Of a stretch of 17,725 nucleotides of DNA, positions 6,758-15,158 are shown in pieces. The stretch is from assembly GCA_007120915.1 (NCBI GenBank), contig SKMT01000278.1, forward strand, positions 1 to 17,725. The letters run 5' to 3'. This DNA comes from Myxococcales bacterium. GTDB taxonomy: Bacteria > Myxococcota_A > Bradymonadia > Bradymonadales > Bradymonadaceae. A program made the position numbers and the translations under genes. Each line of letters begins with the position of its first letter. Position 1 is the stretch's first letter. The notes under the pieces were generated by a model, which was given only the letters and a program-made list of their open reading frames with translations, had not been told where the DNA came from and did not search any database.

Positions 6758-8131
6758 TTACACCGTCCGAGAGTACCGTTCTTGTCCCCCCTCCAGGTAG
6801 GCATCGAAGGGCATGCAGATATTGCGAAGCAGCAGCCGCCCTCGGTCCGTCACGGTAATCCCCTGATCGTCCAACTCTACGAGCCCATCCTCTTCCATGG
6901 GCCGCAACTGCTGTAGACCTTCCGCGAAGTAGTCGGCCACATCGACGCCCAACTGTTCGGACATCTCGTCGAACTCTACTCTGGCGTGGCACATCAGCCG
7001 CATAATCCACTGGCGTCGAATCTCGTCGTCTTCGTTGAGCACACAGGCGCGGTACACAGGGAAATCCCGCTTCTGCACTTCCTCCTGATAGGGGTGCAAC
7101 TCCTTGGGGTTCTGTAGATACAGCCCGCCGATCTGGGAGATCCCGGACATCCCGAACGCGTAGATATCGACGCCGGCCTCCGTGGAGTAGCCCTGAAAGT
7201 TGCGCCGCAGAGTGCCCTGTTTTCGCGCCCGGGCCAGCTCGTTGTCCTCCCGCGCATAGTGGTCCATCCCGATGTAGTCGTAGCCTTCCGAGGTGAGCCG
7301 CTCGATGATCTGTTTTTGCATCGCAAGCTTCTCTTCGGGCCCGGGAAGCGCCTCACCCTCCAGCAGCTTCTGGGCCGGCTTAATCCAGGGCACATGCGCG
7401 TAGGTGTAGATGGCGAATCGATCTGGATTCAGCTCCAACACCTCCGTGAGCGTCTTGTCGAAGGACGGAACCGTCTGGTGGGGAAGCCCGTAGATCAGGT
7501 CGATGTTCAGCGAACCGAATCCGGCGTCGCGAAGCCAGCCTGCCACCCGCTTGGTCATCTCGAAGGGCTGGATGCGGTTGACCGCCTTTTGCACCTTCGG
7601 GTTGTTGTCCTGCACGCCCAGCGACGCCCGGTTGAACCCGGCGTCGACCAGCGCTCGTACATGCTCCTCGGTCAGCCGTCGTGGGTCGACCTCCACCGCG
7701 ATTTCGGCGTCATCGGCCACGTTGAACAGCTCGTGGATCTGCTCGCCGAGCCATCGGATCTGCTCGGGCTTCAGGTAGGTGGGCGTGCCCCCACCGAAGT
7801 GAATCTGCACCACCTGCCGATCCGGGTGCAGCCACTGCGATTTGCGCTGCATCTCCTGTTTGAGCGACTCCAGATAGGGGTTGGTGCGCTCCGGGTTCTT
7901 GCCAATGACCGTCGTGCATCCGCAGTACCAACACAGTGTCTGGCAGAAGGGAATGTGAAAATACAGCGACACCGGCCCGGCGCTCTGATTGTTCTGCTCA
8001 ATCGCCTCCATCACCCGCTGAGAGTCAATGTCGTCGCGAAAGTGCGGCGCCGTCGGATACGAGGTGTACCGGGGGCCGGGCACGTCATATTTTCGAATCA
8101 AATCGAGGTCGACTTCCAAACCGTTGGTCAT
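6758..8131 (-). CDS. hemN: Oxygen-independent coproporphyrinogen III dehydrogenase HemN
   Basis: Radical-SAM enzyme that oxidatively decarboxylates coproporphyrinogen III to protoporphyrinogen IX in haem synthesis without oxygen, in the cytoplasm. The chosen frame gives 457 residues, the same length as E. coli HemN. The cluster and substrate region is intact: C63, C67 and C70 of the CxxxCxxC motif plus the following C72 of CGC, then FGGGTPT (112-118). The N-terminal region PGPRYTSYPTA, diagnostic of true HemN rather than HemW, is present. The C-terminal HemN domain is complete. The ATG at 8131 has GGAG just upstream; the longer frame running to 9523 is rejected because it crosses the divergent lipoprotein gene. 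It implies haem synthesis under low oxygen, which fits the Crp/Fnr-type regulator next to it. Confidence 0.96.
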   Translation of the reverse strand: MTNGLEVDLDLIRKYDVPGPRYTSYPTAPHFRDDIDSQRVMEAIEQNNQSAGPVSLYFHIPFCQTLCWYCGCTTVIGKNPERTNPYLESLKQEMQRKSQWLHPDRQVVQIHFGGGTPTYLKPEQIRWLGEQIHELFNVADDAEIAVEVDPRRLTEEHVRALVDAGFNRASLGVQDNNPKVQKAVNRIQPFEMTKRVAGWLRDAGFGSLNIDLIYGLPHQTVPSFDKTLTEVLELNPDRFAIYTYAHVPWIKPAQKLLEGEALPGPEEKLAMQKQIIERLTSEGYDYIGMDHYAREDNELARARKQGTLRRNFQGYSTEAGVDIYAFGMSGISQIGGLYLQNPKELHPYQEEVQKRDFPVYRACVLNEDDEIRRQWIMRLMCHARVEFDEMSEQLGVDVADYFAEGLQQLRPMEEDGLVELDDQGITVTDRGRLLLRNICMPFDAYLEGGQERYSRTV

Positions 8132-8392
8132 GAACTGCTCCGTGGGATGTGAACACTGCGCGTTCTTCGCTTCCAGATAAGCTGCAAGGGTTGTGCCGTT
8201 CCGGCTGCCCATCACATCGCCACAGTTGGCACTCTGCTCCTGCCATGGGCGCAAAATTTGCGCGCCGCCTTTCTGCCCCGCAAATATTTCACCCTCACCC
8301 CCACGATCTCGGCAATGTTTACGTCCACTGGCCCCGACCACTACTCTGGTACCAATTCTGATCCACCGCACATCCTGAATGACGAGACCGTT
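8132..8392. other. Divergent regulatory region between hemN and the large lipoprotein gene
   Basis: A 261-bp gap serves two divergent genes. It contains a palindrome at 8249-8263 and an AT palindrome AAATATTT at 8282-8289, with centres about 30 bp apart. No TGAT-N4-ATCA Fnr-like site was found here by eye, and no clear -10/-35 pair could be assigned. Confidence 0.45.
8249..8263. promoter_or_regulatory. Candidate operator palindrome GCGCAAA-A-TTTGCGC
   Basis: Perfect 7-bp arms around one central base, placed 118 bp from the hemN start and 130 bp from the divergent lipoprotein start. The arrangement is typical of a dimeric regulator site serving both promoters. The cognate protein is unknown. 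Confidence 0.4.
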
Positions 8393-11300
8393 ATGCGCTC
8401 CCCCGTTCGTCTTCTCATCGGTATCTTCCTGCTGATATTCGTGGCGACCGCCGGGTGTGGCGACCCCGTAGAGACCCCGGTCGATGACCAGGATGCCGGC
8501 TGGGATGCCGAGCCGGCACCAAGTTGCGACGACGGGGAAATGTCCGGCGAGCAGACCGACGTCGACTGCGGCGGGCCCAACTGTGATCCCTGCGACATCG
8601 GCCAGAACTGCCAGTCCGACGACGACTGTCTCAGTGGCGACTGCGACGACGGCGTCTGTGTGCCCGGCCCCTGTGACAACATCGAATGCAACGATGACCA
8701 GACCTGCTATCGCGGGGTGTGCTACGACAACTGCGTCGATGATGCCGATTGCGACGACGACGACCGGTGCTACGACGAGCAACACTGCGCCCCCCTGGAC
8801 TGCGAAGGCATCGAATGCGACGACGGCGAAACCTGCTATCAGGGCGTCTGCTACGACACCTGTATCGACGATGCCGACTGCAGCGAACAGGAAGCATGTC
8901 TCGACGGCGCCTGTGTCGACCCCTGTGAAACGGTCGACTGTCCCGACGATCAGACCTGCTATCGAGGGGTGTGCTACGACACCTGCAGCGACGACGCCGA
9001 CTGCGGTGCCGACGACAGGTGCTACGACGCTGAACACTGTGCCCCGCCCGACTGCGACGACGTCGACTGTCTGGACACTGAGACCTGCTATCGCGGTGTC
9101 TGTTATCCGAGCTGTGCGGAGGACGCAGACTGCGATGACGAAAATGCCTGTGTTGACAGCTCCTGCATTGATCTGTGCGACGACGCCGACTGCTCCGACG
9201 ACACGAACTGCTACATGGGGGAGTGCTACGACACCTGTGACGACGACGCCGACTGCAGCGACGGAAGTCAATGCCAGGACGGGATGTGTATGCCCACCGA
9301 CTGTGGAGGCATCGACTGTCTCGACTATCAAACCTGCTACAACGGCGTGTGCTACGACACCTGTATCGACGATGAGGACTGCATCGACGAGGACGCCGTC
9401 TGCGACGATTCGGCCTGTGTTCCCGACTGCTACGACGACGATGAGGGCGATCAGATCTGTCCCGAACTCGACTTCGACACCCTCGATGCCGACGAGGTCA
9501 CCGACGACTCGGCCACGCTGCACGCCGTAATCGACGAACTTCCCCTGCTTTTACCATCGGACCACGGTTTCTGCTGGTCCACCGACGAAGATCCCGGCAC
9601 CGACGACGCCGATTGCTACTCGCTGGGAGAGCCGACCACCGCCGAGGAGTTCTCCCATCAAGTCGACAGCCTTACCGCCGGTACTACATACCATGTGCGG
9701 GCATACGTGCAGCCCGACCAGGACGATGACACCGAATACGGAGACGAAGTCAGCTTCACCACCTCCGCTCCGGTCCCGGAAGATGTGGAGGCCAGCGAGG
9801 GCGAGTACGACGACCACGTTCAGGTAAGCTGGGAGGGCGTCGACGGCGCCGATGAGTATCGGGTGTTTCGCGACGGCGACGAGATCGCCACCGTCGACGC
9901 CACCAGCTTCGAGGACACCAGCGCCGACGAACCCGACGAGTTGGACGCTCCGGGCGGGCTGACCGCCACCGACGGTATTCACACCGACCGGGTGGAGCTG
10001 AGCTGGGATGGCGTGCAGGTCGACGATGCAACGCGGCATGACTATGAGGTGGCAGCGGTGTTCCCCGACACCGAAAGCGCCACCAGCGACGAGGTGGAGG
10101 GCTGGCGCGCCGCTCCGGACCTGGAGGAGTACACCATCTACCGGGACGGCGACCAGATCGCCACCGTCGACGCCGACACCACCGACTACAGCGACACCGG
10201 CGCCGACAGCCCCACCGTCGACGCCGGAGAGGCATCGGCCTCCGACGGTGAATACACCGACCACGTCGCCGTGGAGCTGCTCAACTACAGCAGCGACCCG
10301 GGCGCCCCTTCGACCTACTGGGTGCGGGCGGTGACCGAAGACGACACCTCTGACGCCTCCTCCACCGAAGAGGGCCACATCGGTGTGGGGGACATCGAAG
10401 TGAAGTGGCAGCGCTCGTCGAGCGACGCCAACAGCGACTACTCCGACATCTCGGGGGCCACTTCAGCGAGCTACGATGACACCGACGCTCCCGACGACGG
10501 CTCCGGGCGCTACTGGCGGGCGGTCGTCAACGCTGATGGGGCAACGGAACAAGTCAGCGACGCCGACCGCGGATATCGGGCCGCCTTCCCCCAGGTGGTG
10601 ACCGACCAGCCGGACAACATCTCCAACACGTCGGCGACGCTGCACGGTGAAATCGAGGACCTGGGCGCGCCGGATCCCACGGCCCACGGTTTCTGTATCG
10701 ACACCGATCCCGATCCGGATCTCAACGACAGTTGCGAAGATCTGGGCAGCACAGATTCCGAAGGGCCTTTCGACGAAACCGTCGACGACCTGAACGAAGG
10801 CACCGAATACTACGTCCGGGCCTTCGCCACCAACGACGCCGGTACCGCCTACGGCGACAGCGTCGAGTTTTCCACCCCCTCCGAAACACCGACGAATCTG
10901 ACCGCCTCCGAAGGCGATTCGTCAGATTACGTCGAACTGGAGTGGACCGGCACCGACGGCGCCGACGAATACCGCATCTACCGGGACGACATCGAAATCG
11001 CCACCGTCTCCTCGACCTCCTACGACGACACCGGCGCCGACGAAGGCGACGCTCCCGACGCTCCGACGCTCAATGCCACCGAAGGCGACCACACCGACCG
11101 GGTGGAGCTGAGCTGGGACGAACCGACCGTCGACGATGGCACCAGCCATGACTACCACGTCATCGCCGTCAGCGACGGCGGCGACAGCGACCCCTCCAAC
11201 ACCGACACCGGCTGGCGGGCCGGTTATGAAATCGACGAGTACACAGTGTTCCGTGACAGCGATCAGATCGCCACCGTCACGGCCACCGAACACACCGACA

Positions 11301-12604
11301 CCGACGCTGATGAGCCTTCCGTCCAACCCGGCGAAGCCGACGCCAGTGAGGGAGACTACGAAGACTACGTAGCCCTGGAACTGCTCGACGCCGACACCGA
11401 ACCGGGCGATGAGCACACCTACGAGGTGCGCGCAATCAATGACACCGCAACCGGTGATCCCGGAGAAGACCAGGGCCATATCGGCGTCGGAGATCTCGAC
11501 ATCCAGTGGCAGCGCTCGGCGGACGACTCCGACGCCGACTACTACGACATCTCGGGGGCCACATCCCAGACGTACAACGACGAAGATGCTCCCGACGACG
11601 GCTCCGGTCGCTACTACCGCGCCATTGTCAACGCCAACGGCGCCCCCGAACAAATCAGCACCTCTGACCGGGGCTGGCGCGCCACTGCCCCTTCCATGTC
11701 TCCGAACAAGGTCTTCACCGGCTCCACCGACGAGACAGTGCGTAAGATCGACGGTGATGGCGATCAGGTCTGGCCCTTCACAGACCACGACGACACGGTG
11801 CTGAGCGTGGCCACCGATCCCGACGGGTACGTCTACACTGCCTCCTTCGACGACACGGCACGCAAGCTCGACAGTGACGGCAATGAACTGTGGTCATTCC
11901 CCCACGACGATTCGGTGTACGACATCGCCGTTGACGATGAAGGTTACGTCTACACCGCCGCCTCCGAGGGCGGGGGTGGCGGGGGGCCCGCAGGCGGTGG
12001 CGGAGTGGTGTACAAACTCGACAGCGACGGCAACGAACAATGGTCGTTCACCGACCCGGAGGGCATCGTTCAGAGTGTGGCCGTCGACACCGATGGCTAC
12101 GTCTACCTCGGCGACCGGGACGACAGGGTGTACAAGCTGGACAGCGACGGCAACGAACAATGGACGTTTACCGGCCACGACGACTGGGTGTACGGCGTGG
12201 CCGTCGACCCCGACGGGTACGTCTACACCGCATCGGCCGACGAGACGGTGCGCAAACTCGACAGCGACGGCGACGAGCAGTGGTCCTACGGCGGCTACTC
12301 CGGAACGGTCGCAGACGTCGCCGTCGACCCCGACGGGTACGTCTACACCGCATCGGCCGACGAGACGGTGCGCAAGCTCGACAGCAACGGCAACGAACAG
12401 TGGTCCTTCACCGGCCACAGCGACACCGTCTACGACGTCGCCGTCAATCCCGACGGACGGGTATACACCGCCTCCTGGGACGAGACGGCGCGCAAGCTCG
12501 ACAGCAACGGCAATGAACTGTGGTCATTTACCAATCACAGCGATGACGTCGACGGCGTCACCGTCGAACCGGGCATCTATGGAGCGTTCCCCGGCGAATG
12601 GTAG
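8393..12604 (+). CDS. Giant mosaic surface lipoprotein: Cys-rich repeats, duplicated FN3-like modules, seven-repeat propeller
   Basis: The 1403-residue product starts MRSPVRLLIGIFLLIFVATA and has a lipobox-like TAGC at C22, so export and lipid anchoring are likely. Residues about 44-90 hold an ETDVDCGG cysteine motif. Six repeats of about 42 residues follow (about 93-345; core C-Y-x-G-x-C-Y and D-D-x-D-C). Two copies of a roughly 370-residue module come next (about 359-733 and 733-1100), each an FN3-like domain with HGFC and YxVRAxA/V strands plus linked sandwiches ending in G-[WY]-R-A. The end (about 1104-1396) carries seven 40-residue repeats of the type VYTAS-DETxRKLDS-GNE-WSF, predicted to form a seven-bladed propeller. 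A Gly-rich loop is inserted in repeat 3. The protein is extremely Asp-rich. ATG 8393 is preferred to an upstream in-frame start at 8258 because it opens the signal sequence. Adhesion or binding at the cell surface is inferred; the ligand is unknown. Confidence 0.88.
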   Translation: MRSPVRLLIGIFLLIFVATAGCGDPVETPVDDQDAGWDAEPAPSCDDGEMSGEQTDVDCGGPNCDPCDIGQNCQSDDDCLSGDCDDGVCVPGPCDNIECNDDQTCYRGVCYDNCVDDADCDDDDRCYDEQHCAPLDCEGIECDDGETCYQGVCYDTCIDDADCSEQEACLDGACVDPCETVDCPDDQTCYRGVCYDTCSDDADCGADDRCYDAEHCAPPDCDDVDCLDTETCYRGVCYPSCAEDADCDDENACVDSSCIDLCDDADCSDDTNCYMGECYDTCDDDADCSDGSQCQDGMCMPTDCGGIDCLDYQTCYNGVCYDTCIDDEDCIDEDAVCDDSACVPDCYDDDEGDQICPELDFDTLDADEVTDDSATLHAVIDELPLLLPSDHGFCWSTDEDPGTDDADCYSLGEPTTAEEFSHQVDSLTAGTTYHVRAYVQPDQDDDTEYGDEVSFTTSAPVPEDVEASEGEYDDHVQVSWEGVDGADEYRVFRDGDEIATVDATSFEDTSADEPDELDAPGGLTATDGIHTDRVELSWDGVQVDDATRHDYEVAAVFPDTESATSDEVEGWRAAPDLEEYTIYRDGDQIATVDADTTDYSDTGADSPTVDAGEASASDGEYTDHVAVELLNYSSDPGAPSTYWVRAVTEDDTSDASSTEEGHIGVGDIEVKWQRSSSDANSDYSDISGATSASYDDTDAPDDGSGRYWRAVVNADGATEQVSDADRGYRAAFPQVVTDQPDNISNTSATLHGEIEDLGAPDPTAHGFCIDTDPDPDLNDSCEDLGSTDSEGPFDETVDDLNEGTEYYVRAFATNDAGTAYGDSVEFSTPSETPTNLTASEGDSSDYVELEWTGTDGADEYRIYRDDIEIATVSSTSYDDTGADEGDAPDAPTLNATEGDHTDRVELSWDEPTVDDGTSHDYHVIAVSDGGDSDPSNTDTGWRAGYEIDEYTVFRDSDQIATVTATEHTDTDADEPSVQPGEADASEGDYEDYVALELLDADTEPGDEHTYEVRAINDTATGDPGEDQGHIGVGDLDIQWQRSADDSDADYYDISGATSQTYNDEDAPDDGSGRYYRAIVNANGAPEQISTSDRGWRATAPSMSPNKVFTGSTDETVRKIDGDGDQVWPFTDHDDTVLSVATDPDGYVYTASFDDTARKLDSDGNELWSFPHDDSVYDIAVDDEGYVYTAASEGGGGGGPAGGGGVVYKLDSDGNEQWSFTDPEGIVQSVAVDTDGYVYLGDRDDRVYKLDSDGNEQWTFTGHDDWVYGVAVDPDGYVYTASADETVRKLDSDGDEQWSYGGYSGTVADVAVDPDGYVYTASADETVRKLDSNGNEQWSFTGHSDTVYDVAVNPDGRVYTASWDETARKLDSNGNELWSFTNHSDDVDGVTVEPGIYGAFPGEW
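9468..11697 (+). repeat. Internal tandem duplication of about 1.1 kb within the mosaic lipoprotein gene
   Basis: The coding segments at about 9468-10593 and 10594-11697 encode the same domain series in the same order. Matching landmarks are HGFC, ADEYR[VI][FY]RD, TDRVELSWD, GHIGVGD, WQRS and DAPDDGSGRY. The copies have diverged, so this is an old whole-module duplication. Confidence 0.8.
12200..12375 (+). repeat. 120-bp-period blade repeats with a 56-bp identical segment
   Basis: Bases 12200-12255 are identical to 12320-12375, exactly 120 bp apart, and flanking bases differ by few changes. The period equals one propeller blade (40 codons). The other blades in 11710-12580 are similar but less identical, so this pair looks like a recent blade duplication or gene conversion. 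Confidence 0.85.
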
Positions 12605-12664
12605 TTCGAGCCCCCGTTATAAATCGCCGACGCCCTCCCATGATCTGCGGGCCTACACTCCCAC

Positions 12665-12710
12665 CTGATCTTGATCACTTCCCGCCGCCGAGACCGCGTT
12701 AACGTTTAAT
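12665..12710 (+). promoter_or_regulatory. Candidate Fnr-like operator and -10 element upstream of apbE
   Basis: TGAT-CTTG-ATCA (12666-12677) fits the Fnr pattern TTGAT-N4-ATCAA at all but the outermost base of each arm, where C stands on both sides. TTTAAT (12705-12710) is a good -10 candidate. It would put the start near 12717, with the box centred about 45 bp upstream, close to the usual class II activator position near -41. No strong -35 is seen, as expected for an activated promoter. Confidence 0.4.
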
Positions 12711-12777
12711 TTCACGCTGCCATCAGTGATACGGCGGGGAATGCAAGCGGATGTGTCACTAATCTGCAGGAGGGGCG

Positions 12778-13821
12778 ATGAGCTGGAGAACAACGGGATA
12801 TCTGTGTGCCCTGACTGCTGTTGCAGTCGCGCTGATCGGGGTGGGCCGCTTCAACTGTAGTTCCACCTCCTCTCCGTCGGAGCCGACTTCCACGGATCGG
12901 GTGTTTGAGCGCACCCAGCCGTTGATGGGGACGAACTTTGAAATTCAGGTGGTCCACGACGACGCCGCGAAGGCCGCTGAGGCCATCGATGCTGCCTTCG
13001 AGGAGATTGAGCGTGTCGAGTCGCTGATCAGTGAATGGCGCGACGACAGCGAACTGACTGCGGTGAACCGCCGCGGCGCCGAGGGACCTGTAGAGGTGGG
13101 CGAGGAGTTATTCGAGGTCGTCCATCGCGGCATTGAGCTGTCAGCCCGAACCGATGGGGCCTTCGACCTCACCTTCGCTTCCTGCGGACATCTGTGGTCG
13201 ATGTCGAAACGACAGGTTCCATCGAAGCGTGAAATCGACGACTGCCTGCCACACATCGACTACCGGCAGGTCGAACTTCGCGAGGATGATCGTTCCATTG
13301 CCCTGCCCGACGACGACACCGAGATTGGACTCGGCGCCATCGGCAAGGGCTACGGTGTCGACCGCGGCGCAGAAGTATTGTCCAAACACCACATCGACGA
13401 CTTCGTCGTCGACGGCGGCGGCGACCTTCGTGTGGAGGGCAGCAGCATCGGGCGGCCCTGGTCGGTGGGCATCGCTCACCCCCGCGATGCGCAACGGCTT
13501 CTCGGTGAAGTGACACTGTCGGAGGGTGCGGTGGTCACATCCGGTGACTATGAGCGTTACTTCGAAGCCGACGGGCAACGCTACCACCACATCATCGACC
13601 CGGAGACCGGATTTCCCGCTACCACAAGCACATCGGTCACCGTCATCGCCGACGACGCCACCACCGCCGATGCCCTGGCCACGGGGCTGTTCGTACTCGG
13701 TGCGGCCGACGGGATTGAACTGGCCGACGAACTCGACGGGGTCGAAGCGATGATCGTCGACGACGAGCTGAAACGCCACCAGTCCGCTCAGTTCGACCGC
13801 TACTTTCGTCCGGCCCACTGA
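12778..13821 (+). CDS. apbE: FAD:protein FMN transferase ApbE
   Basis: ApbE enzymes act outside the cytoplasm and attach FMN from FAD to a threonine (or serine) in partner proteins such as NqrC and RnfG. The 347-residue product has an N-terminal membrane segment (about 7-24) that could be an anchor or signal; C27 follows but is not in a good lipobox. The family motifs are intact: MGTNFEIQV (50-58), LISEWRDDSELTAVNR (83-98), GAFDLTF (127-133), GAIGKGYGVDRGAEVL (186-201), VDGGGDLR (211-218), GDYERYF (256-262), HHIIDPETGFPA (270-281) and TADALATGLFVLG (296-308). A strong AGGAGG lies at 12768-12773 before the ATG. It opens a tight operon whose other products are all predicted to be extracytoplasmic. 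No NqrC, RnfG or FMN-bind-domain partner is visible in the window. Confidence 0.95.
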   Translation: MSWRTTGYLCALTAVAVALIGVGRFNCSSTSSPSEPTSTDRVFERTQPLMGTNFEIQVVHDDAAKAAEAIDAAFEEIERVESLISEWRDDSELTAVNRRGAEGPVEVGEELFEVVHRGIELSARTDGAFDLTFASCGHLWSMSKRQVPSKREIDDCLPHIDYRQVELREDDRSIALPDDDTEIGLGAIGKGYGVDRGAEVLSKHHIDDFVVDGGGDLRVEGSSIGRPWSVGIAHPRDAQRLLGEVTLSEGAVVTSGDYERYFEADGQRYHHIIDPETGFPATTSTSVTVIADDATTADALATGLFVLGAADGIELADELDGVEAMIVDDELKRHQSAQFDRYFRPAH

Positions 13822-13845
13822 ACCACATGATTCCGGGGGGATATC

Positions 13846-14055
13846 ATGCCGAAGCTGTTTGTACTTATCGCCGCCGTCGTGCTCGCCGCAAGCTGTACCA
13901 GCGTGGAGCCCTGGGAGCGTGAGCGGCTCAGCCACGACTGTATGCAGGTGCCCGTCGACGCCGACCAGGCGCGAACGGAGGCCAAGACTGAAGCGACCCG
14001 CGAGGGTGCCGCAGGGGGAATTCAGCGCACGGGGGGAGGCTGTGGATGCAACTGA
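13846..14055 (+). CDS. DUF4266 small lipoprotein with a CGCN tail
   Basis: The 69-residue precursor has a signal (MPKLFVLIAAVVLAASC) ending at C17, probably lipidated although AASC is a relaxed lipobox. The mature peptide carries the DUF4266 hallmarks: V-x-PWER (20-25), an Arg/Asp/Glu-rich middle, REGAAGG (52-58) and the C-terminal GGGCGCN (63-69). C32 is an extra cysteine. Its function is not established. DUF4266 genes are, from memory, commonly found beside DUF3570, apbE and a thioredoxin-like gene, as here. The start is 24 bp after apbE with GGGGGGA upstream. Its last 10 bp overlap the next gene, so the two are probably co-translated. The terminal Cys-Gly-Cys could bind a metal or be the redox target of the thioredoxin-like protein; that is inference. 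Confidence 0.88.
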   Translation: MPKLFVLIAAVVLAASCTSVEPWERERLSHDCMQVPVDADQARTEAKTEATREGAAGGIQRTGGGCGCN

Positions 14056-15158
14056 GCGCTTCATCGGCTGGGACATTGTTGCTGACGGCACTGGCGCTTG
14101 CCGCTGTCTGTGTGGCCGCCTGCTTCGACCGGGCGACCACTACCGCGTCCTATCAGCACCACCAGGACGACACCGGTCGCATCTCGACGCCGGAAGTTCG
14201 AAGCACCGTCGACAACGAAGAACTGCAGCTCAACACCCGGTGGTCTGCCGACGTTATCAGCGGTGCCACACCGGTAGCCGCCGCTCCCGACGCGTACTCC
14301 CGGGCCAGCGAATTCGAACAGACCCGTCACGAAGCCCAGGTGGGTGCAAACTGGCAACAAAGCGCCGAACAACAGTGGGCCGGCGGTGTGACCGCAAGCC
14401 ACGAGCCGGACTACGATGCACTGGCGCTCTCTACCGCCGTCAGCCGCGATATCCTGGACCGGCACGCCACCGTCATCGTCGGCGCCGACGCCGGCTTCGA
14501 CCACGTCGGCCGCGTCGACGACCCCCTCTTCTCCCGTTCGCTTTGGACCGTCGGGGTCGCCGTCGAGTTCAGCCACATCATCAACCCCCAGTTGGTCGCC
14601 CACCTGGGCTGGGACTTCGAGACGCGCAGCGGATTCCAGTCCAACCCCTACCGCTGGGTTCCCGTCTACGATGGCAGCCATCGCCCGGCGCTGATGCTTC
14701 ACGAACAACACCCTCACAGACGCGTACGCAACGCGATGGAGCCGATGGTGGTGTGGGCGCCCCACCACGAGTTGTTCGTTCACATGGGCTACCGGTTTTA
14801 CGCCGACGACTGGGGGGTTCGTGGCCACACCGGACAACTGCGGCTGTTCCACGCCGACGACTCCGACCGCTATCGCACCGGTGTTCGGCTTCGGGGCTAC
14901 ACGCAAAACGACGCCCGGTTCTATCGGGAGCGCTACGACGACGTTCAGACGTTGCGCACCGGCGACCCCCGCCTGTCCCGGATGTACTCGCTGACCGCCG
15001 GGGGTCGACTTGAGCTTCGGCCCGAGTTGTTCGACCGCCACCGGCCCCGGCTGTCATTGAACTACGACGCCACCCTGTATCGCTACGCCAACTACCCGGT
15101 GCGCTCTTCGATGTTGGCCCATTCCTGGGGGCTGAACCTGACGATGGAGTGGAAATGA
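14046..15158 (+). CDS. DUF3570 outer-membrane protein with a DVISGAT motif
   Basis: The 370-residue product begins with a long hydrophobic signal (about 8-26, C26 near its end). The remainder alternates aromatic and polar residues in amphipathic strands, closing with LNLTMEWK. This pattern fits an outer-membrane beta-barrel, as proposed for DUF3570. Near the mature N terminus, DVISGATPV (69-77) resembles the D-x2-SGAT sequence in which ApbE attaches FMN to Thr of RnfG/NqrC-type proteins. T75 would be the acceptor. The gene starts inside the DUF4266 frame (overlap 14046-14055) and its stop overlaps the next start (ATGA). The family call rests on the DUF4266/apbE context and the barrel-like sequence; flavinylation is a hypothesis. 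Confidence 0.8.
   Translation: MQLSASSAGTLLLTALALAAVCVAACFDRATTTASYQHHQDDTGRISTPEVRSTVDNEELQLNTRWSADVISGATPVAAAPDAYSRASEFEQTRHEAQVGANWQQSAEQQWAGGVTASHEPDYDALALSTAVSRDILDRHATVIVGADAGFDHVGRVDDPLFSRSLWTVGVAVEFSHIINPQLVAHLGWDFETRSGFQSNPYRWVPVYDGSHRPALMLHEQHPHRRVRNAMEPMVVWAPHHELFVHMGYRFYADDWGVRGHTGQLRLFHADDSDRYRTGVRLRGYTQNDARFYRERYDDVQTLRTGDPRLSRMYSLTAGGRLELRPELFDRHRPRLSLNYDATLYRYANYPVRSSMLAHSWGLNLTMEWK

Noticed and set aside
8132..9523. N-terminal extension of the hemN frame to 921 residues
   Set aside because: The extra 464 residues run antisense through the Cys-rich coding region and the divergent promoter. The hemN start at 8131 has a ribosome-binding site and gives the exact family length.
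8484..9530. 348-codon Thr/Ala-rich frame inside the giant lipoprotein gene
   Set aside because: A shifted reading of GAC/TGC-rich repeats; no start signal, and the main frame has a signal peptide and coherent domains.
13859..15013. 384-codon Arg-rich frame overlapping DUF4266 and DUF3570
   Set aside because: Out-of-frame shadow with Arg/Pro-rich low-complexity translation; the overlapping-gene pair in the other frames is family-supported.
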